Assembly: GCF_000014565.1 (NCBI RefSeq)
Contig: NC_008268.1
Coordinates: forward strand, 7,072,501 to 7,136,500
From: Rhodococcus jostii RHA1
GTDB taxonomy: Bacteria; Actinomycetota; Actinomycetes; Mycobacteriales; Mycobacteriaceae
Direction of reading: 5' to 3'
Length of the DNA: 64,000 nt
Shown: positions 1-9,013 of the stretch, in pieces
Layout: each line of letters begins with the position of its first letter
Position numbering within the stretch: the stretch's first letter is position 1
Position numbers and translations under genes: made by a program
The notes under the pieces: model-generated
What the model saw: only the letters and a program-made list of their open reading frames with translations
What the model was told of the DNA's origin: nothing
Database searches by the model: none

Positions 1-460
1 CCACCCGGCTCACCCGCGACGGCACATAGACCCCGTCCGGATAGAACGGATCCCAGCCGAGCCGCGCCGCGGCGACATGACCCTGTGCGGGCAGCCTGCG
101 GTCCTGGCGGTCACGGCCGGCGGCGAGCACGTCGAACGTCGCCGGCCGCCACAGCCGCGACACCAACTCGGCGCCAGCACCTGCAATCAGATCGAGCAGC
201 CACCCCACCCGGGTGTCGACGTCATCGAGGCCGATCCGCTCACCGGTCGCGTCGTCGACCGCCACGTGGGCGCGGGTGGTGAACGAGAACTGCCGCGGCG
301 TCGTGGAGACCCCGTCGTTGATTCCGTGGCGACCAGAGCGCCCAGAAACCACGCCGGACAACGATGCCGGCACCGCCGTTACGTCATCCATCAACCCTCC
401 CACCAGTACATGTGGCAACCGGGTGCGTAAGACCTCGACTGTAACGCCGGCCTCCGACAT
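1..460 (-). CDS. Unidentified protein, N-terminal 153 residues (runs off the window)
   Basis: An open frame reads on the minus strand from ATG at 460 to the window edge with no stop. It begins MSEAGVTVEVLRTRLPHVLV and has a soluble, well-formed composition (for example RVGWLLDLIAGAGAELVSRL and RLGWDPFYPDGVYVPSRVSR). There is no signal peptide or membrane segment. I do not recognise it with certainty. My tentative memory is of long actinobacterial TnpB/Cas12-like zinc-ribbon proteins that start this way, but the nuclease domain would lie outside the window. It lies beside a decayed gene and a rearranged peptidase 3' end, so a mobile-element origin is plausible. That it is coding is fairly sure; its identity is not. 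Confidence 0.5.
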   Translation of the reverse strand, partial: MSEAGVTVEVLRTRLPHVLVGGLMDDVTAVPASLSGVVSGRSGRHGINDGVSTTPRQFSFTTRAHVAVDDATGERIGLDDVDTRVGWLLDLIAGAGAELVSRLWRPATFDVLAAGRDRQDRRLPAQGHVAAARLGWDPFYPDGVYVPSRVSRV

Positions 461-621
461 TTAGCCTCGGGGGGAGTCCGCAGGCGGGCCGAACGTCCGA
501 CCGGGACACCTGGTGATCCCTGGCTTTTTGAGTGGTCGTCTGCGGGCTCGGTGTCTGGTCGAGTGGTGTCCTTGTTCGGGAACTGGGAGCCGGCCGGTAG
601 GCGTGGACTCCTGCTTAGAGA

Positions 622-1650
622 ATGTCTGGGCCGTGGCCGCGAGCGACACCGCGGCCGATCAGTGGGGCAGCAATCCTGGGACGGTCCCGCCCTGGAGCCA
701 ACCGGCATCAGGTGACCAGTCAGGATCTGGTGGCGGATGCGCTCCTCGAACGGGCACGCAAGGCGCCGAGCCGAGGGTGGCGGCGCGGACTGCACCGGCT
801 CACCAGGGGATCGGTGAATCCGGGAGCGTCGGCAGGTGAGACGGGCGAAGCGGTACTGCTCGACCGCATCCGGCAGCCGATCCAGGGGGACTATCGAATT
901 GCCTTCCTGTCCTTGAAGGGCGGCATCGGCAAGATGACGACCACGATCGGGCTGGGATCGACGTTCGCGTCATTGCGCGGCGACTGCGTGATCGCCGTCG
1001 ACGCCAACCCCGACTTCGGGACGCTCTCGCAATGTGTGCTCCTGCAGACGCATTCGACCGTCCGTGATCCCATCGCGGCGCAGTCGACCATCCGGCGTTA
1101 CTCAGATGTGCGGGGCCCACACGTCGTAGGCGCCGAGCCGTCTCGAGGTGCTCGCGAGCGAACAGGACCCGGCGATCTCCGACGACGACTACCGGCGGGT
1201 GATCGACACTGCAGGTGCACTACAACATCATCCTCACCGACTGCGGCACCGGCATCATGCATTCGGCGATGAACGGCGTTCTGCAACTCGCCAATTCCCT
1301 ATGGTGCTGGTGAGCTCGCCGGCCGTCGACGGAGCCCGCAGTGCCGCCGCTCCGCTGGACTGGTTGCAGCACCACGGTTACGGGCACCTGGTCTCGCGGA
1401 CGGTCGTCAAGATCAGCGCCGCCCGGCCCGGCTCGGGCACGATCGACATGACGGAACTGACCAATCACTTCCTGCTCCGGTGCCGCGCCGTGAAGGTGGT
1501 GCCGTTCGACGGGCACCTCGCCGAGGGGTCGGTGGTGGATCTGGACCTGCTGCGTCCGGCGACGCGGAAGGCATTCGTCGAACTCGCGGCGATGGTCGCG
1601 GACGACTTCCCGGAGTCGGCAGGCAGGCACGCCGTCGCGGAGTGGCGCGA
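622..1650 (+). pseudogene. Decayed MinD/ParA-like ATPase of ESX (type VII secretion) type
   Basis: Segments of one P-loop ATPase are spread over all three forward frames. Frame 1 carries a basic N-terminal region (SRGWRRGLHRLTRG) and the deviant Walker A, LKGGIGKMTT, then VIAVDANPDFGTL. After about 1115 the match moves to frame 2 (APSRLEVLASEQDPAIS), just after an in-frame TAG at 1127-1129. At about 1210 it moves to frame 3 (VHYNIILTDCGTGIMHSAMN), and at about 1300 back to frame 2 (VLVSSPAVDG to FVELAAMVADDFPE). The Walker A Thr/Ser after Lys is Met (934-936). The order of motifs is that of the MinD-like ATPases encoded in ESX loci (EspI-like). Three frame changes, one nonsense codon and a P-loop substitution make it a clear pseudogene. 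Its N-terminus is also shortened. Confidence 0.8.
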
Positions 1651-2177
1651 GCCACCGCGGTCGGGGGCCCCGACGGGTAGCGCCGCACCGGCGCCACGCG
1701 GACGAGCCCGAGCGGGTCGAGGTACTCACGGTCGCGGCGAAGACCCCAGTGCAGGCACGCGGCGACCAAGGTGATGCAGCGCGGGTGCCCGGGTTCGAGC
1801 GTGCCGAGGACGGTGCCACGGCCCACGCGCTGCCCGGGGGTGACCCGGGCGGTCACCGGCTCGTACGTTGTGCGGAGCCCACCCGGGTGGTCGACGGAGA
1901 CGACGGGTTTGCCCGCCACCGTGCCGGCGAACACCACCACACCCGTACCTGCGGACAGGACGGCCTCGTCGGGCACGCCGCCCAGATCCACGCCGCGATG
2001 GCCGGGAAGCCAGTCGCGCTCGGGGTTGTCGAACGCCCGGACCACCCGGGGTCGTGGGTGCAGCGGCCAGTCGAATTCACCGGTCGGCGCGGCGTCGGCG
2101 GGCGGGGCGAAGAGCGCAGCGGCGGTCAGCAGCGTGGACGCCGTGAGTGCCCGCACGATCGCCCCGAATGTCGTCAT
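1413..2177 (-). CDS. Secreted M23 (LytM-like) peptidase with aberrant C-terminus
   Basis: Residues 1-30 form a signal peptide ending ADAAP. An M23 domain follows, with GHRGVDLGG (59-67) and CLHWGLRRD (141-149). The second motif has Cys where catalytic members have the first His of HxH, so activity is uncertain; I recall the mycobacterial homologue (Rv2891) as similar. Homology-like sequence stops near residue 166 (about 1680). The remaining ~88 residues are Pro/Arg-rich translation antisense to the ParA-like pseudogene. The native stop was therefore probably lost when that fragment was joined here. The position next to rpsB is conserved in mycolata. The exported protein would act in the cell wall. 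Confidence 0.7.
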   Translation of the reverse strand: MTTFGAIVRALTASTLLTAAALFAPPADAAPTGEFDWPLHPRPRVVRAFDNPERDWLPGHRGVDLGGVPDEAVLSAGTGVVVFAGTVAGKPVVSVDHPGGLRTTYEPVTARVTPGQRVGRGTVLGTLEPGHPRCITLVAACLHWGLRRDREYLDPLGLVRVAPVRRYPSGPPTAVARATPRRRACLPTPGSRPRPSPRVRRMPSASPDAAGPDPPPTPRRGARRTAPPSRRGTGAGSDWSVPSCRSCPSRAGRR

Positions 2178-2323
2178 GGATGGACGATCCCGTACGTCCG
2201 GGCCGGTGAACGGGCAGCGGACGAGAATGTGGATCGACTACGTTTTGTCCACAGATCCTGCGAAACCCTTGCACGCGCGGCCGCGGTGTGGCAGGGCGGT
2301 TAGGGCGTTCGGCGTGGAGGCCG

Positions 2324-2329
2324 TACACT
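2324..2329 (+). promoter_or_regulatory. Possible -10 hexamer for rpsB within the 2178-2494 gap
   Basis: TACACT fits the actinobacterial SigA pattern TANNNT, about 165 bases before rpsB. No good -35 is seen. The rest of the 317-base gap contains no convincing gene. A long 5' leader would agree with leader-based control known for rpsB-tsf operons elsewhere, but I see no conserved structure. Confidence 0.3.
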
Positions 2330-2494
2330 GATCGAGCGGTCTGTGCTCCCACAGTCCGACTTCGCGCGCCCGCGCAGGTTATCGGCCATCGGCTGGTCTC
2401 GCACCTCGGTGTGAGTCCGATGGTCTGCGGGCGCCAGGGTGGAGCGTCTCGAGATGCTCTGCATCAACCGGCAATGAAAGAGAGATACACAGCC

Positions 2495-3397
2495 ATGGCT
2501 GTCGTAACAATGAAGCAGCTGCTCGACAGCGGCACGCACTTCGGTCACCAGACCCGTCGTTGGAACCCGAAGATGAAGCGTTTCATCTTCACCGACCGCA
2601 ACGGCATCTACATCATCGACTTGCAGCAGACGCTGACGTACATCGACAAGGCGTACGAGTTCGTCAAGGAGACCGTTGCCCACGGCGGCACCGTCCTCTT
2701 CGTCGGCACCAAGAAGCAGGCCCAGGAATCCATCGCGGCCGAGGCCACTCGCGTCGGGATGCCCTACGTCAACCAGCGTTGGCTCGGCGGCATGCTCACC
2801 AACTTCACCACCGTCCACAAGCGTCTTCTCCGCCTCAAGGAGCTCGAGGCAATGGAGCAGACCGGTGGCTTCGAGGGTCGCACCAAGAAGGAGATCCTCA
2901 TGCTCACGCGTGAGATGACCAAGCTGGACCGCACTCTCGGTGGTATCCGCGACATGGCCAAGGTCCCCTCCGCGGTGTGGGTCGTCGACACCAACAAGGA
3001 GCACCTGGCCGTTGCCGAGGCTCGCAAGCTGAACATCCCGGTCATCGCGATCCTGGACACCAACTGCGACCCCGACCTCGTCGACTACCCGATCCCGGGC
3101 AACGACGACGCCATCCGCAGCGCCGCCCTGCTCACCAAGGTCGTCGCATCCGCAGTGGCCGAGGGCGTGCAGGCCCGTGCCGGACTGAGCGCCGACAAGG
3201 ACGCGAAGCCCGAGGCCGGCGCCGGCGAACCCCTCGCCGAGTGGGAGCAGGAACTGCTCTCGCAGGCCGCGCCCGCCGCTGAGGCCGCGCCCGCCGCTGA
3301 GGCAGCGCCCGCCGCAGAGGCCGCTCCCGCAGCTGAGGCACAGGCGGCTCCGGCTGCCGAGGCCCCCGCAGCAGAGGCACCCTCCACCGAGGCCTGA
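2495..3397 (+). CDS. rpsB: 30S ribosomal protein S2
   Basis: Component of the small ribosomal subunit needed for S1 docking and initiation. The start is ATG 2495 ([20 protein letters not shown]), preceded by a purine-rich GAAAGAGAG; the frame is open further upstream but that part is not S2-like. Typical S2 motifs follow, such as [18 protein letters not shown] and [10 protein letters not shown]. At 300 residues it is longer than E. coli S2 (241). The extra length is a C-terminal tail of about five AAPAAE-type repeats, encoded from about 3267. tsf follows after a hairpin, as in most bacteria. Confidence 0.98.
   Translation: MAVVTMKQLLDSGTHFGHQTRRWNPKMKRFIFTDRNGIYIIDLQQTLTYIDKAYEFVKETVAHGGTVLFVGTKKQAQESIAAEATRVGMPYVNQRWLGGMLTNFTTVHKRLLRLKELEAMEQTGGFEGRTKKEILMLTREMTKLDRTLGGIRDMAKVPSAVWVVDTNKEHLAVAEARKLNIPVIAILDTNCDPDLVDYPIPGNDDAIRSAALLTKVVASAVAEGVQARAGLSADKDAKPEAGAGEPLAEWEQELLSQAAPAAEAAPAAEAAPAAEAAPAAEAQAAPAAEAPAAEAPSTEA
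3267..3390 (+). repeat. Ala/Pro/Glu repeat tract in the rpsB 3' end
   Basis: Tandem near-identical 18-base units (GCCGCGCCCGCCGCTGAG type) encode AAPAAE hexapeptides. Synonymous differences accumulate in later copies. Such tracts vary in copy number between strains by slippage; that this one varies is inference. Confidence 0.75.
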
Positions 3398-3409
3398 TCC
3401 GATGCACAC

Positions 3410-3440
3410 GGCCCTGACCAGAGATCTTTTGGTCAGGGCC
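3410..3440 (+). terminator. Hairpin between rpsB and tsf
   Basis: A perfect 11-bp inverted repeat, GGCCCTGACCA, with loop gagatcttt and return TGGTCAGGGCC. It starts 12 bases after the rpsB stop and has no T-run after it. It could be an attenuator that sets the S2:EF-Ts ratio, or an mRNA stabiliser. Confidence 0.7.
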
Positions 3441-3509
3441 GTTTCACGGTCTGGTCCGAGTACTACCCTGACTTACGTCCCGACAGACATATGAGGAGGC
3501 TCGCTCACC

Positions 3510-4337
3510 ATGGCGAACTACACCGCCGCTGACGTCAAGCGGCTCCGCGAGCTCACCGGCTCCGGAATGATGGCCTGCAAGAACGCTCTCGCTGAGGCCG
3601 AGGGTGACTTCGACAAGGCTGTGGAGCAGCTGCGCATCAAGGGCGCCAAGGACGTGGGCAAGCGTGCCGAGCGCACCACGGCCGAGGGCCTGGTCGTTTC
3701 CAAGGACGGCGTCCTGCTCGAGCTCGACTGCGAGACGGACTTCGTCGCGAAGAACGAGGACTTCCTGAAGCTCGCCGAGTCGATCGTCACGGTCGCCGCG
3801 GCAGCGAAGCCCGCCGACGTCGACGCGCTCAAGGCGCTCGACCTCGACGGCAAGACGGTCGATACCGTCATCCAGGAGCAGTCCGCGAAGATCGGCGAGA
3901 AGCTCGTCCTGAGCAAGATCGCCTCGTTCGACGGACCGGTCGCGGTCTACCTGCACAAGCGCAGCGCCGACCTGCCGCCCGCCGTCGGCGTCCTCGTCGA
4001 GTACACCGGTGAGGGTGACGCTGCAGCGGAGGCCGCTCGCGGTGCCGCCATGCAGGTCGCGGCGCTCAAGGCCAAGTACGTCACGCGCGACGAGGTCCCC
4101 GAGGACATCGTCGCCAACGAGCGTCACATCGCCGAGGAGACCGCTCGCGCCGAGGGCAAGCCGGAACAGGCTCTGCCGAAGATCATCGAAGGCCGCGTCA
4201 ACGGCTACTTCAAGGACGTCGTGCTGACCGAGCAGTCCTCGGTGCAGGACTCCAAGAAGTCCGTCAAGGCGATCCTCGACGAGGCCGGCGTCACCATCAA
4301 GCGCTTCGTTCGCTTCGAGGTCGGTGCTTCGAGCTAG
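3510..4337 (+). CDS. tsf: Elongation factor Ts
   Basis: Nucleotide exchange factor that releases GDP from EF-Tu. ATG 3510 follows a strong GAGGAGG site. The N-terminal UBA-like domain (1-50) contains [16 protein letters not shown]. The EF-Ts signature [12 protein letters not shown] lies at 71-82, followed by the dimerisation core. At 275 residues it has the usual actinobacterial length. It lies in the order rpsB-tsf-pyrH-frr. Confidence 0.98.
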   Translation: MANYTAADVKRLRELTGSGMMACKNALAEAEGDFDKAVEQLRIKGAKDVGKRAERTTAEGLVVSKDGVLLELDCETDFVAKNEDFLKLAESIVTVAAAAKPADVDALKALDLDGKTVDTVIQEQSAKIGEKLVLSKIASFDGPVAVYLHKRSADLPPAVGVLVEYTGEGDAAAEAARGAAMQVAALKAKYVTRDEVPEDIVANERHIAEETARAEGKPEQALPKIIEGRVNGYFKDVVLTEQSSVQDSKKSVKAILDEAGVTIKRFVRFEVGASS

Positions 4338-4352
4338 TCGTGTGAGTCGTAT

Positions 4353-4388
4353 GGCCCCGTCGGACGAGTGCGCTCGCCCGGCGGGGCC
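4353..4388 (+). terminator. Hairpin after tsf
   Basis: GGCCCCG and GCGGGGCC pair as the outer stem, with CGAG/CTCG as the inner stem around a tgcg loop. It starts 15 bases after the tsf stop. It is GC-rich without a T-run, as is usual for actinobacterial terminators. Confidence 0.6.
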
Positions 4389-4511
4389 TACGTATACCGC
4401 CACCGTCCTGATGAGGCAGGATGAAGATGGCCGTCTGAATGGGTCGAGTAGGCGCGTGGGTGCGCTCGGCCGCTGTCGAAATCGACGAGTGCTGTGGAAC
4501 TGAGGAGAGCA

Positions 4512-5240
4512 ATGTCCGAACCAGCCAACGAACGTACGGGATTCCATCGAGTCCTTCTCAAACTCGGCGGAGAAATGTTCGGTGGTGGCAAGGTCGGCCT
4601 CGACCCCGACGTCGTGACCAAGGTCGCGGAACAGATCGCCGAGGTCGTACGGTCCGGGGTGCAGGTGGCGGTCGTCATCGGCGGCGGCAACTTCTTCCGT
4701 GGTGCGGAACTGCAGCAGCGAGGTTTGGACCGCGCGCGGTCCGACTACATGGGCATGCTCGGCACCGTGATGAATTGCCTTGCTCTGCAGGACTTCCTGG
4801 AGAAAGAGGGCATCGACAGCCGCGTGCAGACGGCGATCACGATGGGGCAGGTGGCGGAGCCCTACATTCCGCTGCGCGCCCAGCGGCACCTCGAGAAGGG
4901 CCGCGTCGTGATCTTCGGCGCCGGCATGGGCATGCCCTACTTCTCGACCGACACGACCGCCGCGCAGCGCGCACTCGAGATCGGCGCCGAGGTCGTCTTG
5001 ATGGCCAAGGCCGTCGACGGCGTGTTCACCGCGGACCCGAACCTCGACCCGACCGCGACGATGTACGCGCAGATCACGCACCGTGAGGTCATCGAACAGG
5101 GACTCAAGGTCGCCGACGCGACGGCGTTCAGTCTCTGTATGGACAACGAGATGCCGATCATGGTGTTCAATCTGCTGACCGAGGGGAATATCGCTCGGGC
5201 AGTGTCCGGTGAGAAGATCGGAACGCTCGTCAAGTCATGA
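4512..5240 (+). CDS. pyrH: UMP kinase
   Basis: Phosphorylates UMP to UDP in pyrimidine nucleotide synthesis (amino-acid-kinase fold, not the eukaryotic type). ATG 4512 is chosen because GAGGAG lies 4 bases upstream; the frame opens a few codons earlier. Motifs: KLGGE (17-21), IGGGNFFRG (56-64), FSTDT (144-148) and [13 protein letters not shown] (164-176). The 242 residues are standard. It lies between tsf and frr and is probably co-transcribed with frr, 81 bases downstream. Confidence 0.97.
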   Translation: MSEPANERTGFHRVLLKLGGEMFGGGKVGLDPDVVTKVAEQIAEVVRSGVQVAVVIGGGNFFRGAELQQRGLDRARSDYMGMLGTVMNCLALQDFLEKEGIDSRVQTAITMGQVAEPYIPLRAQRHLEKGRVVIFGAGMGMPYFSTDTTAAQRALEIGAEVVLMAKAVDGVFTADPNLDPTATMYAQITHREVIEQGLKVADATAFSLCMDNEMPIMVFNLLTEGNIARAVSGEKIGTLVKS

Positions 5241-5321
5241 CGCGAGTGACACGCTCGACACCGGGTTTTCTCGAAATAGAGGCAGTGACGAATCGATGCA
5301 GAACGACATGGAGGAACAGCC

Positions 5322-5879
5322 GTGATTGATGAAGCTCTCTTCGAAGCCGAGGAGAAGATGGAGAAGGCTGTCACGGTGGCCAAGGACGATCTCGGATCGA
5401 TCCGCACGGGTCGCGCGAATCCTGGCATGTTCAATCGCATCGGAATCGACTACTACGGCGCGTTCACCCCGATCACGCAGCTCGCCAGCATCAACGTGCC
5501 GGAAGCGCGACTGGTCGTCGTCAAGCCGTACGAGGCCTCGCAGCTCGGCGCCATCGAGACGGCGATCCGGAACTCCGACCTGGGCGTGAACCCGTCCAAC
5601 GACGGAAACCTGATCCGCATCTCCGTTCCCCAGCTCACCGAGGAACGCCGCCGCGAACTGGTCAAGCAGGCCAAGTCCAAGGGCGAGGACGCGAAGGTGT
5701 CCGTGCGCAACGTGCGGCGCAAGGCGATGGACGAGCTGTCCCGGATCCAGAAGGACGGCGAGGCCGGCGAGGACGAGGTCGGTCGGGCCGAGAAGGAACT
5801 CGACAAGACGACCGCCCGGTACGTCGCGCAGGTCGACGAACTGGTGAAGCACAAGGAAGCCGAGTTACTGGAAGTTTAG
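5322..5879 (+). CDS. frr: Ribosome recycling factor
   Basis: With EF-G, splits post-termination ribosomes. The start is GTG 5322 ([17 protein letters not shown]) with GGAGG 9 bases upstream. [10 protein letters not shown] in the first third and [12 protein letters not shown] in the second are typical of RRF. Its 185 residues match the family. It belongs to the translation operon and is followed after 28 bases by cdsA. Confidence 0.97.
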   Translation: MIDEALFEAEEKMEKAVTVAKDDLGSIRTGRANPGMFNRIGIDYYGAFTPITQLASINVPEARLVVVKPYEASQLGAIETAIRNSDLGVNPSNDGNLIRISVPQLTEERRRELVKQAKSKGEDAKVSVRNVRRKAMDELSRIQKDGEAGEDEVGRAEKELDKTTARYVAQVDELVKHKEAELLEV

Positions 5880-5907
5880 TCACGAGACGAGGAGTGGATC
5901 GGGGACA

Positions 5908-6828
5908 GTGACCGTGCCAGCAGAACACGGGACCCCAGGGGGACCCATCTCCGAGGGCGACCCCTCGGAACCGGTCTCCGAGGGTGCGCCGGAGGCGGCC
6001 CCGGCCGCGAAGTCGAAGGCCGGGCGTAACCTTCCTGCCGCGATCGGCGTGGGCGTCGGTCTCGGCGTCGCGCTGATCCTGATCCTCGTCTACGTGCCGC
6101 TGGTATGGATCGGCGTGGTGGCCGTCGCGATGGCAGTCGCCACGTGGGAGGTCACCAAGCGCCTGCGTGAGACCGGGATCAGCGCCCCCCGGATCCCGCT
6201 GCTCGCCGGCGGCCAGGCGATCCTGTGGCTGGGGTGGCCGTTCGGCCCGGTCGGGGTGCTCAGCGCCTTCGCGGGGACGGTGCTGGTCTGCATGGTCTGG
6301 CGCCTGTTCGACCACGGGCTGAAGGCGACACCCCAGAATTTCCTCCGGGACACCGCGATCACCGTGTTCGTCGCCTCCTGGATTCCGCTGCTGGCGTCGT
6401 TCGCCGTGCTGATGGTGTTGCAGGACGACGGCGCCGGGCGCGTGTTGTGCCTGATGATCGGTGTGGTCTGCTCCGATGTGGGCGGCTACGCGGCGGGTGT
6501 GCTGCTCGGCAAGCATCCGATGGTGCCGGCGATCAGCCCCAAGAAGTCGTGGGAAGGGTTCTTCGGTTCGCTGCTGTTCTGCGTCATCGGCAGCCTGCTC
6601 ACGGTCACCCTGATCCTCGACGAGAACTCGATGATCGGCGTGCTCCTCGGTGTGGTCCTTGTGGTCACCGCCACGCTCGGCGATCTGATCGAATCCCAGG
6701 TCAAGCGAGAGCTTCGCATCAAGGACATGGGCACCCTGCTCCCCGGGCACGGTGGGATCATGGACCGTCTCGATTCCCTGCTGCCGTCGGCGTTCGTGAC
6801 GTGGCTGGTGCTCACGGTCCTCGTCTGA
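5908..6828 (+). CDS. cdsA: Phosphatidate cytidylyltransferase (CDP-diglyceride synthase)
   Basis: Converts phosphatidic acid and CTP to CDP-diacylglycerol, the precursor of PI, PG and cardiolipin. A Pro/Glu-rich cytoplasmic N-terminus (about 1-40) is followed by about eight hydrophobic segments. The CdsA signature lies near the C-terminus (KDMGTLLPGHGGIMDRLDS, roughly 272-290). GTG 5908 is taken as start. The order frr-cdsA-rlmN is conserved in mycobacteria. A methyltransferase follows 10 bases downstream. Confidence 0.95.
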   Translation: MTVPAEHGTPGGPISEGDPSEPVSEGAPEAAPAAKSKAGRNLPAAIGVGVGLGVALILILVYVPLVWIGVVAVAMAVATWEVTKRLRETGISAPRIPLLAGGQAILWLGWPFGPVGVLSAFAGTVLVCMVWRLFDHGLKATPQNFLRDTAITVFVASWIPLLASFAVLMVLQDDGAGRVLCLMIGVVCSDVGGYAAGVLLGKHPMVPAISPKKSWEGFFGSLLFCVIGSLLTVTLILDENSMIGVLLGVVLVVTATLGDLIESQVKRELRIKDMGTLLPGHGGIMDRLDSLLPSAFVTWLVLTVLV

Positions 6829-6838
6829 CCGCCCTGCC

Positions 6839-7540
6839 GTGACCATCCCCAGCCCGAACATCTGGCACTGGCCGGAGTGGTACGAGGTCGAGAATCGCGC
6901 CCAGGACGTGGACGGTGCGATCTTCCGTCACCTGCGTGGGGCCGTGGACTGGGCGGGCGGCACCGTCGCCGACGTGGGCTGCGGGTCCGGCTTCCATCTC
7001 CCGGTCTTCGCCGAATCCGCGTCCGCGGTCTACGGAATCGAACCGCATCCGCCGCTGCTGGAGCGTGCCCGCACCCGCGTGGGGCACCTGCCGAACGTCC
7101 GCGTGATCGAGGGCTCGGCCGAGGGCATACCCCTGGGCGACGCGAGCGTGGACGTCGTGCACGCGCGGACCGCCTATTTCTTCGGTCCCGGCTGCGGCCG
7201 CGGAATCTGTGAGGCGATGCGGGTGCTGCGCCCGGGCGGCGCGCTCGTGGTGGTCGATCTCGACGCCACGGCCCATCCCTACGGCGAATGGATGCGGGCA
7301 GACCTGCCGCAGTACAACCCGGCGACCGTCGAGGCCTTCTTCGCGGCGCAGGGGTTCGACATGGTGCGCGTGGAGACGCAATGGCGATTCCCGGATCGGG
7401 AATCGCTGCGCGGAGTCCTCGGTATCGAGTTCACCGAGAAGACGGCGTCGAAGGCGTTCGCGCAGACACCCGGCGTGGCTCTCGACGTGCGTTACCGCGT
7501 GCACGTCCGCCGAAAGCCCGCCGGGCTGCAGATTCTCTGA
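6839..7540 (+). CDS. Class I SAM-dependent methyltransferase
   Basis: A 233-residue methyltransferase. SAM-binding motif I is VADVGCGSG (43-51), followed by the acidic motif VYGIEPH, the post-II region VDVVHARTAYF, and VLRPGGALVVVD as motif III. GTG 6839 starts 10 bases after the cdsA stop, so it is probably translated from the cdsA message. The substrate cannot be told. The N-terminal WHWPEWY is aromatic-rich and could contact the substrate. It converges on a CitE-like gene. Confidence 0.85.
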   Translation: MTIPSPNIWHWPEWYEVENRAQDVDGAIFRHLRGAVDWAGGTVADVGCGSGFHLPVFAESASAVYGIEPHPPLLERARTRVGHLPNVRVIEGSAEGIPLGDASVDVVHARTAYFFGPGCGRGICEAMRVLRPGGALVVVDLDATAHPYGEWMRADLPQYNPATVEAFFAAQGFDMVRVETQWRFPDRESLRGVLGIEFTEKTASKAFAQTPGVALDVRYRVHVRRKPAGLQIL

Positions 7541-7550
7541 CCGGCGTTGT

Positions 7551-8390
7551 CTACCGCGGCGCGATGTGGAACAGCTTCGCGAGCGCGTTGATCTTCTTGG
7601 CTTTCGCCAGCTTGGGGAGGTCGCTGCCGTCCCGGACACGGGAGCCGTCCTCGCCGAGGTCCGCGATCACGTCGAGCGCCCATTCGGCGTCGGCCGGGGA
7701 CGGGCTCAGTGCGTCGTTGACCGGCGCCGTCTGCGCGATGGTCATGCACAGCTTCCCGGTCATGCCCATCGACAAGGTCAGCGCCGACGCCCGGACCAGG
7801 GCGTCGACGTCGGTGCCGAGGGTGGGGCCGTCGATCGGCGGTGCGATCCGGGCCGCCCGGCTGGCGACCGTCAGCCGGGAGCGGGGGTAGGCCATCGCCA
7901 GCGGCGAGTCGTCCATCCCGGTGTCGCGGCGGAAGTCGCCGCTGCCGAACGCGAGCCGGAACGTGGCCTCCGTCCGGGCGATCTCGGGCGCGGCCTCGAG
8001 TCCCATCGCGGATTCGACGAGGGCGAGCACCTTCGTGCCCTCGGGGAGCCGCTCGGCGGTGGCGTCGACCTGCATTCCACTCTCGGTCTTGGCGAGCATG
8101 ACGCCCTCGAGCCCGGGAACACCGTTCAGGGCTGCCAGGTCGTCCGCCCAGTAGGGGGTGGTCGCGTCGTTGATCCGCACCCACGCGCGCCGGTGCTCGC
8201 CGAGCCAGGCGACGACGTCGGCGCGGGCCCGGGGTTTGAGGTCGGGGGTGACGGCGTCCTCGAGGTCGAGAATCACGGCGTCGGCGGCGCTGGCACGGGC
8301 CGCCTCGAAACCCTCGGGTTTGCCGGCGGGAACCAGCAGCCAGGATCGTGCTTGTTCAGCCGTGATACGCGGTGCCACAGTCGTCTCCAT
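7551..8390 (-). CDS. CitE-like HpcH/HpaI aldolase/lyase family protein
   Basis: TIM-barrel lyase of the citrate lyase beta/malyl-CoA lyase family. ILDLEDAV (near residue 40) carries metal-binding acidic residues, WVRIND the substrate Arg, and ALVESAMGL and FGSGDF further active-site loops. ATG 8390 is preferred because GAAGG lies 5 bases before it; GTG 8402 is the alternative. No citrate lyase alpha or gamma genes are nearby, so it is a stand-alone CitE-like enzyme, probably acting on a CoA thioester such as citramalyl- or malyl-CoA (inference). Confidence 0.85.
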   Translation of the reverse strand: METTVAPRITAEQARSWLLVPAGKPEGFEAARASAADAVILDLEDAVTPDLKPRARADVVAWLGEHRRAWVRINDATTPYWADDLAALNGVPGLEGVMLAKTESGMQVDATAERLPEGTKVLALVESAMGLEAAPEIARTEATFRLAFGSGDFRRDTGMDDSPLAMAYPRSRLTVASRAARIAPPIDGPTLGTDVDALVRASALTLSMGMTGKLCMTIAQTAPVNDALSPSPADAEWALDVIADLGEDGSRVRDGSDLPKLAKAKKINALAKLFHIAPR

Positions 8391-8485
8391 GTCGGCCTTC
8401 ACAGTCGTGCCGTTCCGGTGATATCCACGACAGTAATTCTGCTCGCTCAGCGTCTGCGCAATCCACTTGCGTAACTATTGTTCAG

Positions 8486-8899
8486 TTAGAAATTACTGTT
8501 CAGGCGCCGCTGCCGGTTCGCGGCCCGGCGGATCTGGATGATGCGGACACCGCCCGCGAGGGCCATGATCACCGCGCCGGCGATCGCCGCGAACAACAGT
8601 GTGACCCCCAGTGGGAGGGTGAATTCCCAGACGAACATTTCGAGGGTCACGCTGTCGAGGTTCTGCAGGATGAACACGAGAAGCAGTACCAGAACGACGA
8701 TTCCGATCACCAGGCCGGTCCACGTGGCGCCCACCCGCGTGTGCTTGATGCCCTTGCGGCGTGCGACGTCGGGATGCTCGGTGCCCTCCGGTGCGGTGTC
8801 GGGGTGCGGCGGGTCGGTGGGCGCCGGACCGGTGCCGGGGCCGCGGCCGACGGGGACGTCCGGAGGGAAGTTCGTGGGGTCGTCCGGTGTTGTCGACAT
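8486..8899 (-). CDS. LapA-domain membrane protein
   Basis: A 137-residue protein. The first ~55 residues are Pro/Asp-rich and hydrophilic. Two membrane segments follow, [20 protein letters not shown] and a second around [20 protein letters not shown], ending in a basic tail ([15 protein letters not shown]). The pair of helices joined by [20 protein letters not shown] is the LapA (YciS-like) pattern; E. coli LapA acts in envelope assembly. The start ATG 8899 gives [10 protein letters not shown]; the frame is open beyond. It is transcribed divergently from rlmN. Confidence 0.8.
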   Translation of the reverse strand: MSTTPDDPTNFPPDVPVGRGPGTGPAPTDPPHPDTAPEGTEHPDVARRKGIKHTRVGATWTGLVIGIVVLVLLLVFILQNLDSVTLEMFVWEFTLPLGVTLLFAAIAGAVIMALAGGVRIIQIRRAANRQRRLNSNF

Positions 8900-9013
8900 A
8901 AGTTGATCTTCACCCACCTGGGCGGGATCTGCATGCGCATCGGGCGGCGAAACGACGTCGATCAGGCATCCGCACGACAACGACCCTCGAATCAATGGGA
9001 CAATGGAGAAACT

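Noticed and set aside
3267..3390. Tandem repeats in rpsB as a possible regulatory repeat
   Set aside because: They encode an in-frame AAPAAE tail of S2, so coding explains them.
3444..5081. Minus-strand open frame across tsf and pyrH
   Set aside because: Shadow of two certain genes; composition (LV-D-GV repeats) is typical of antisense frames.
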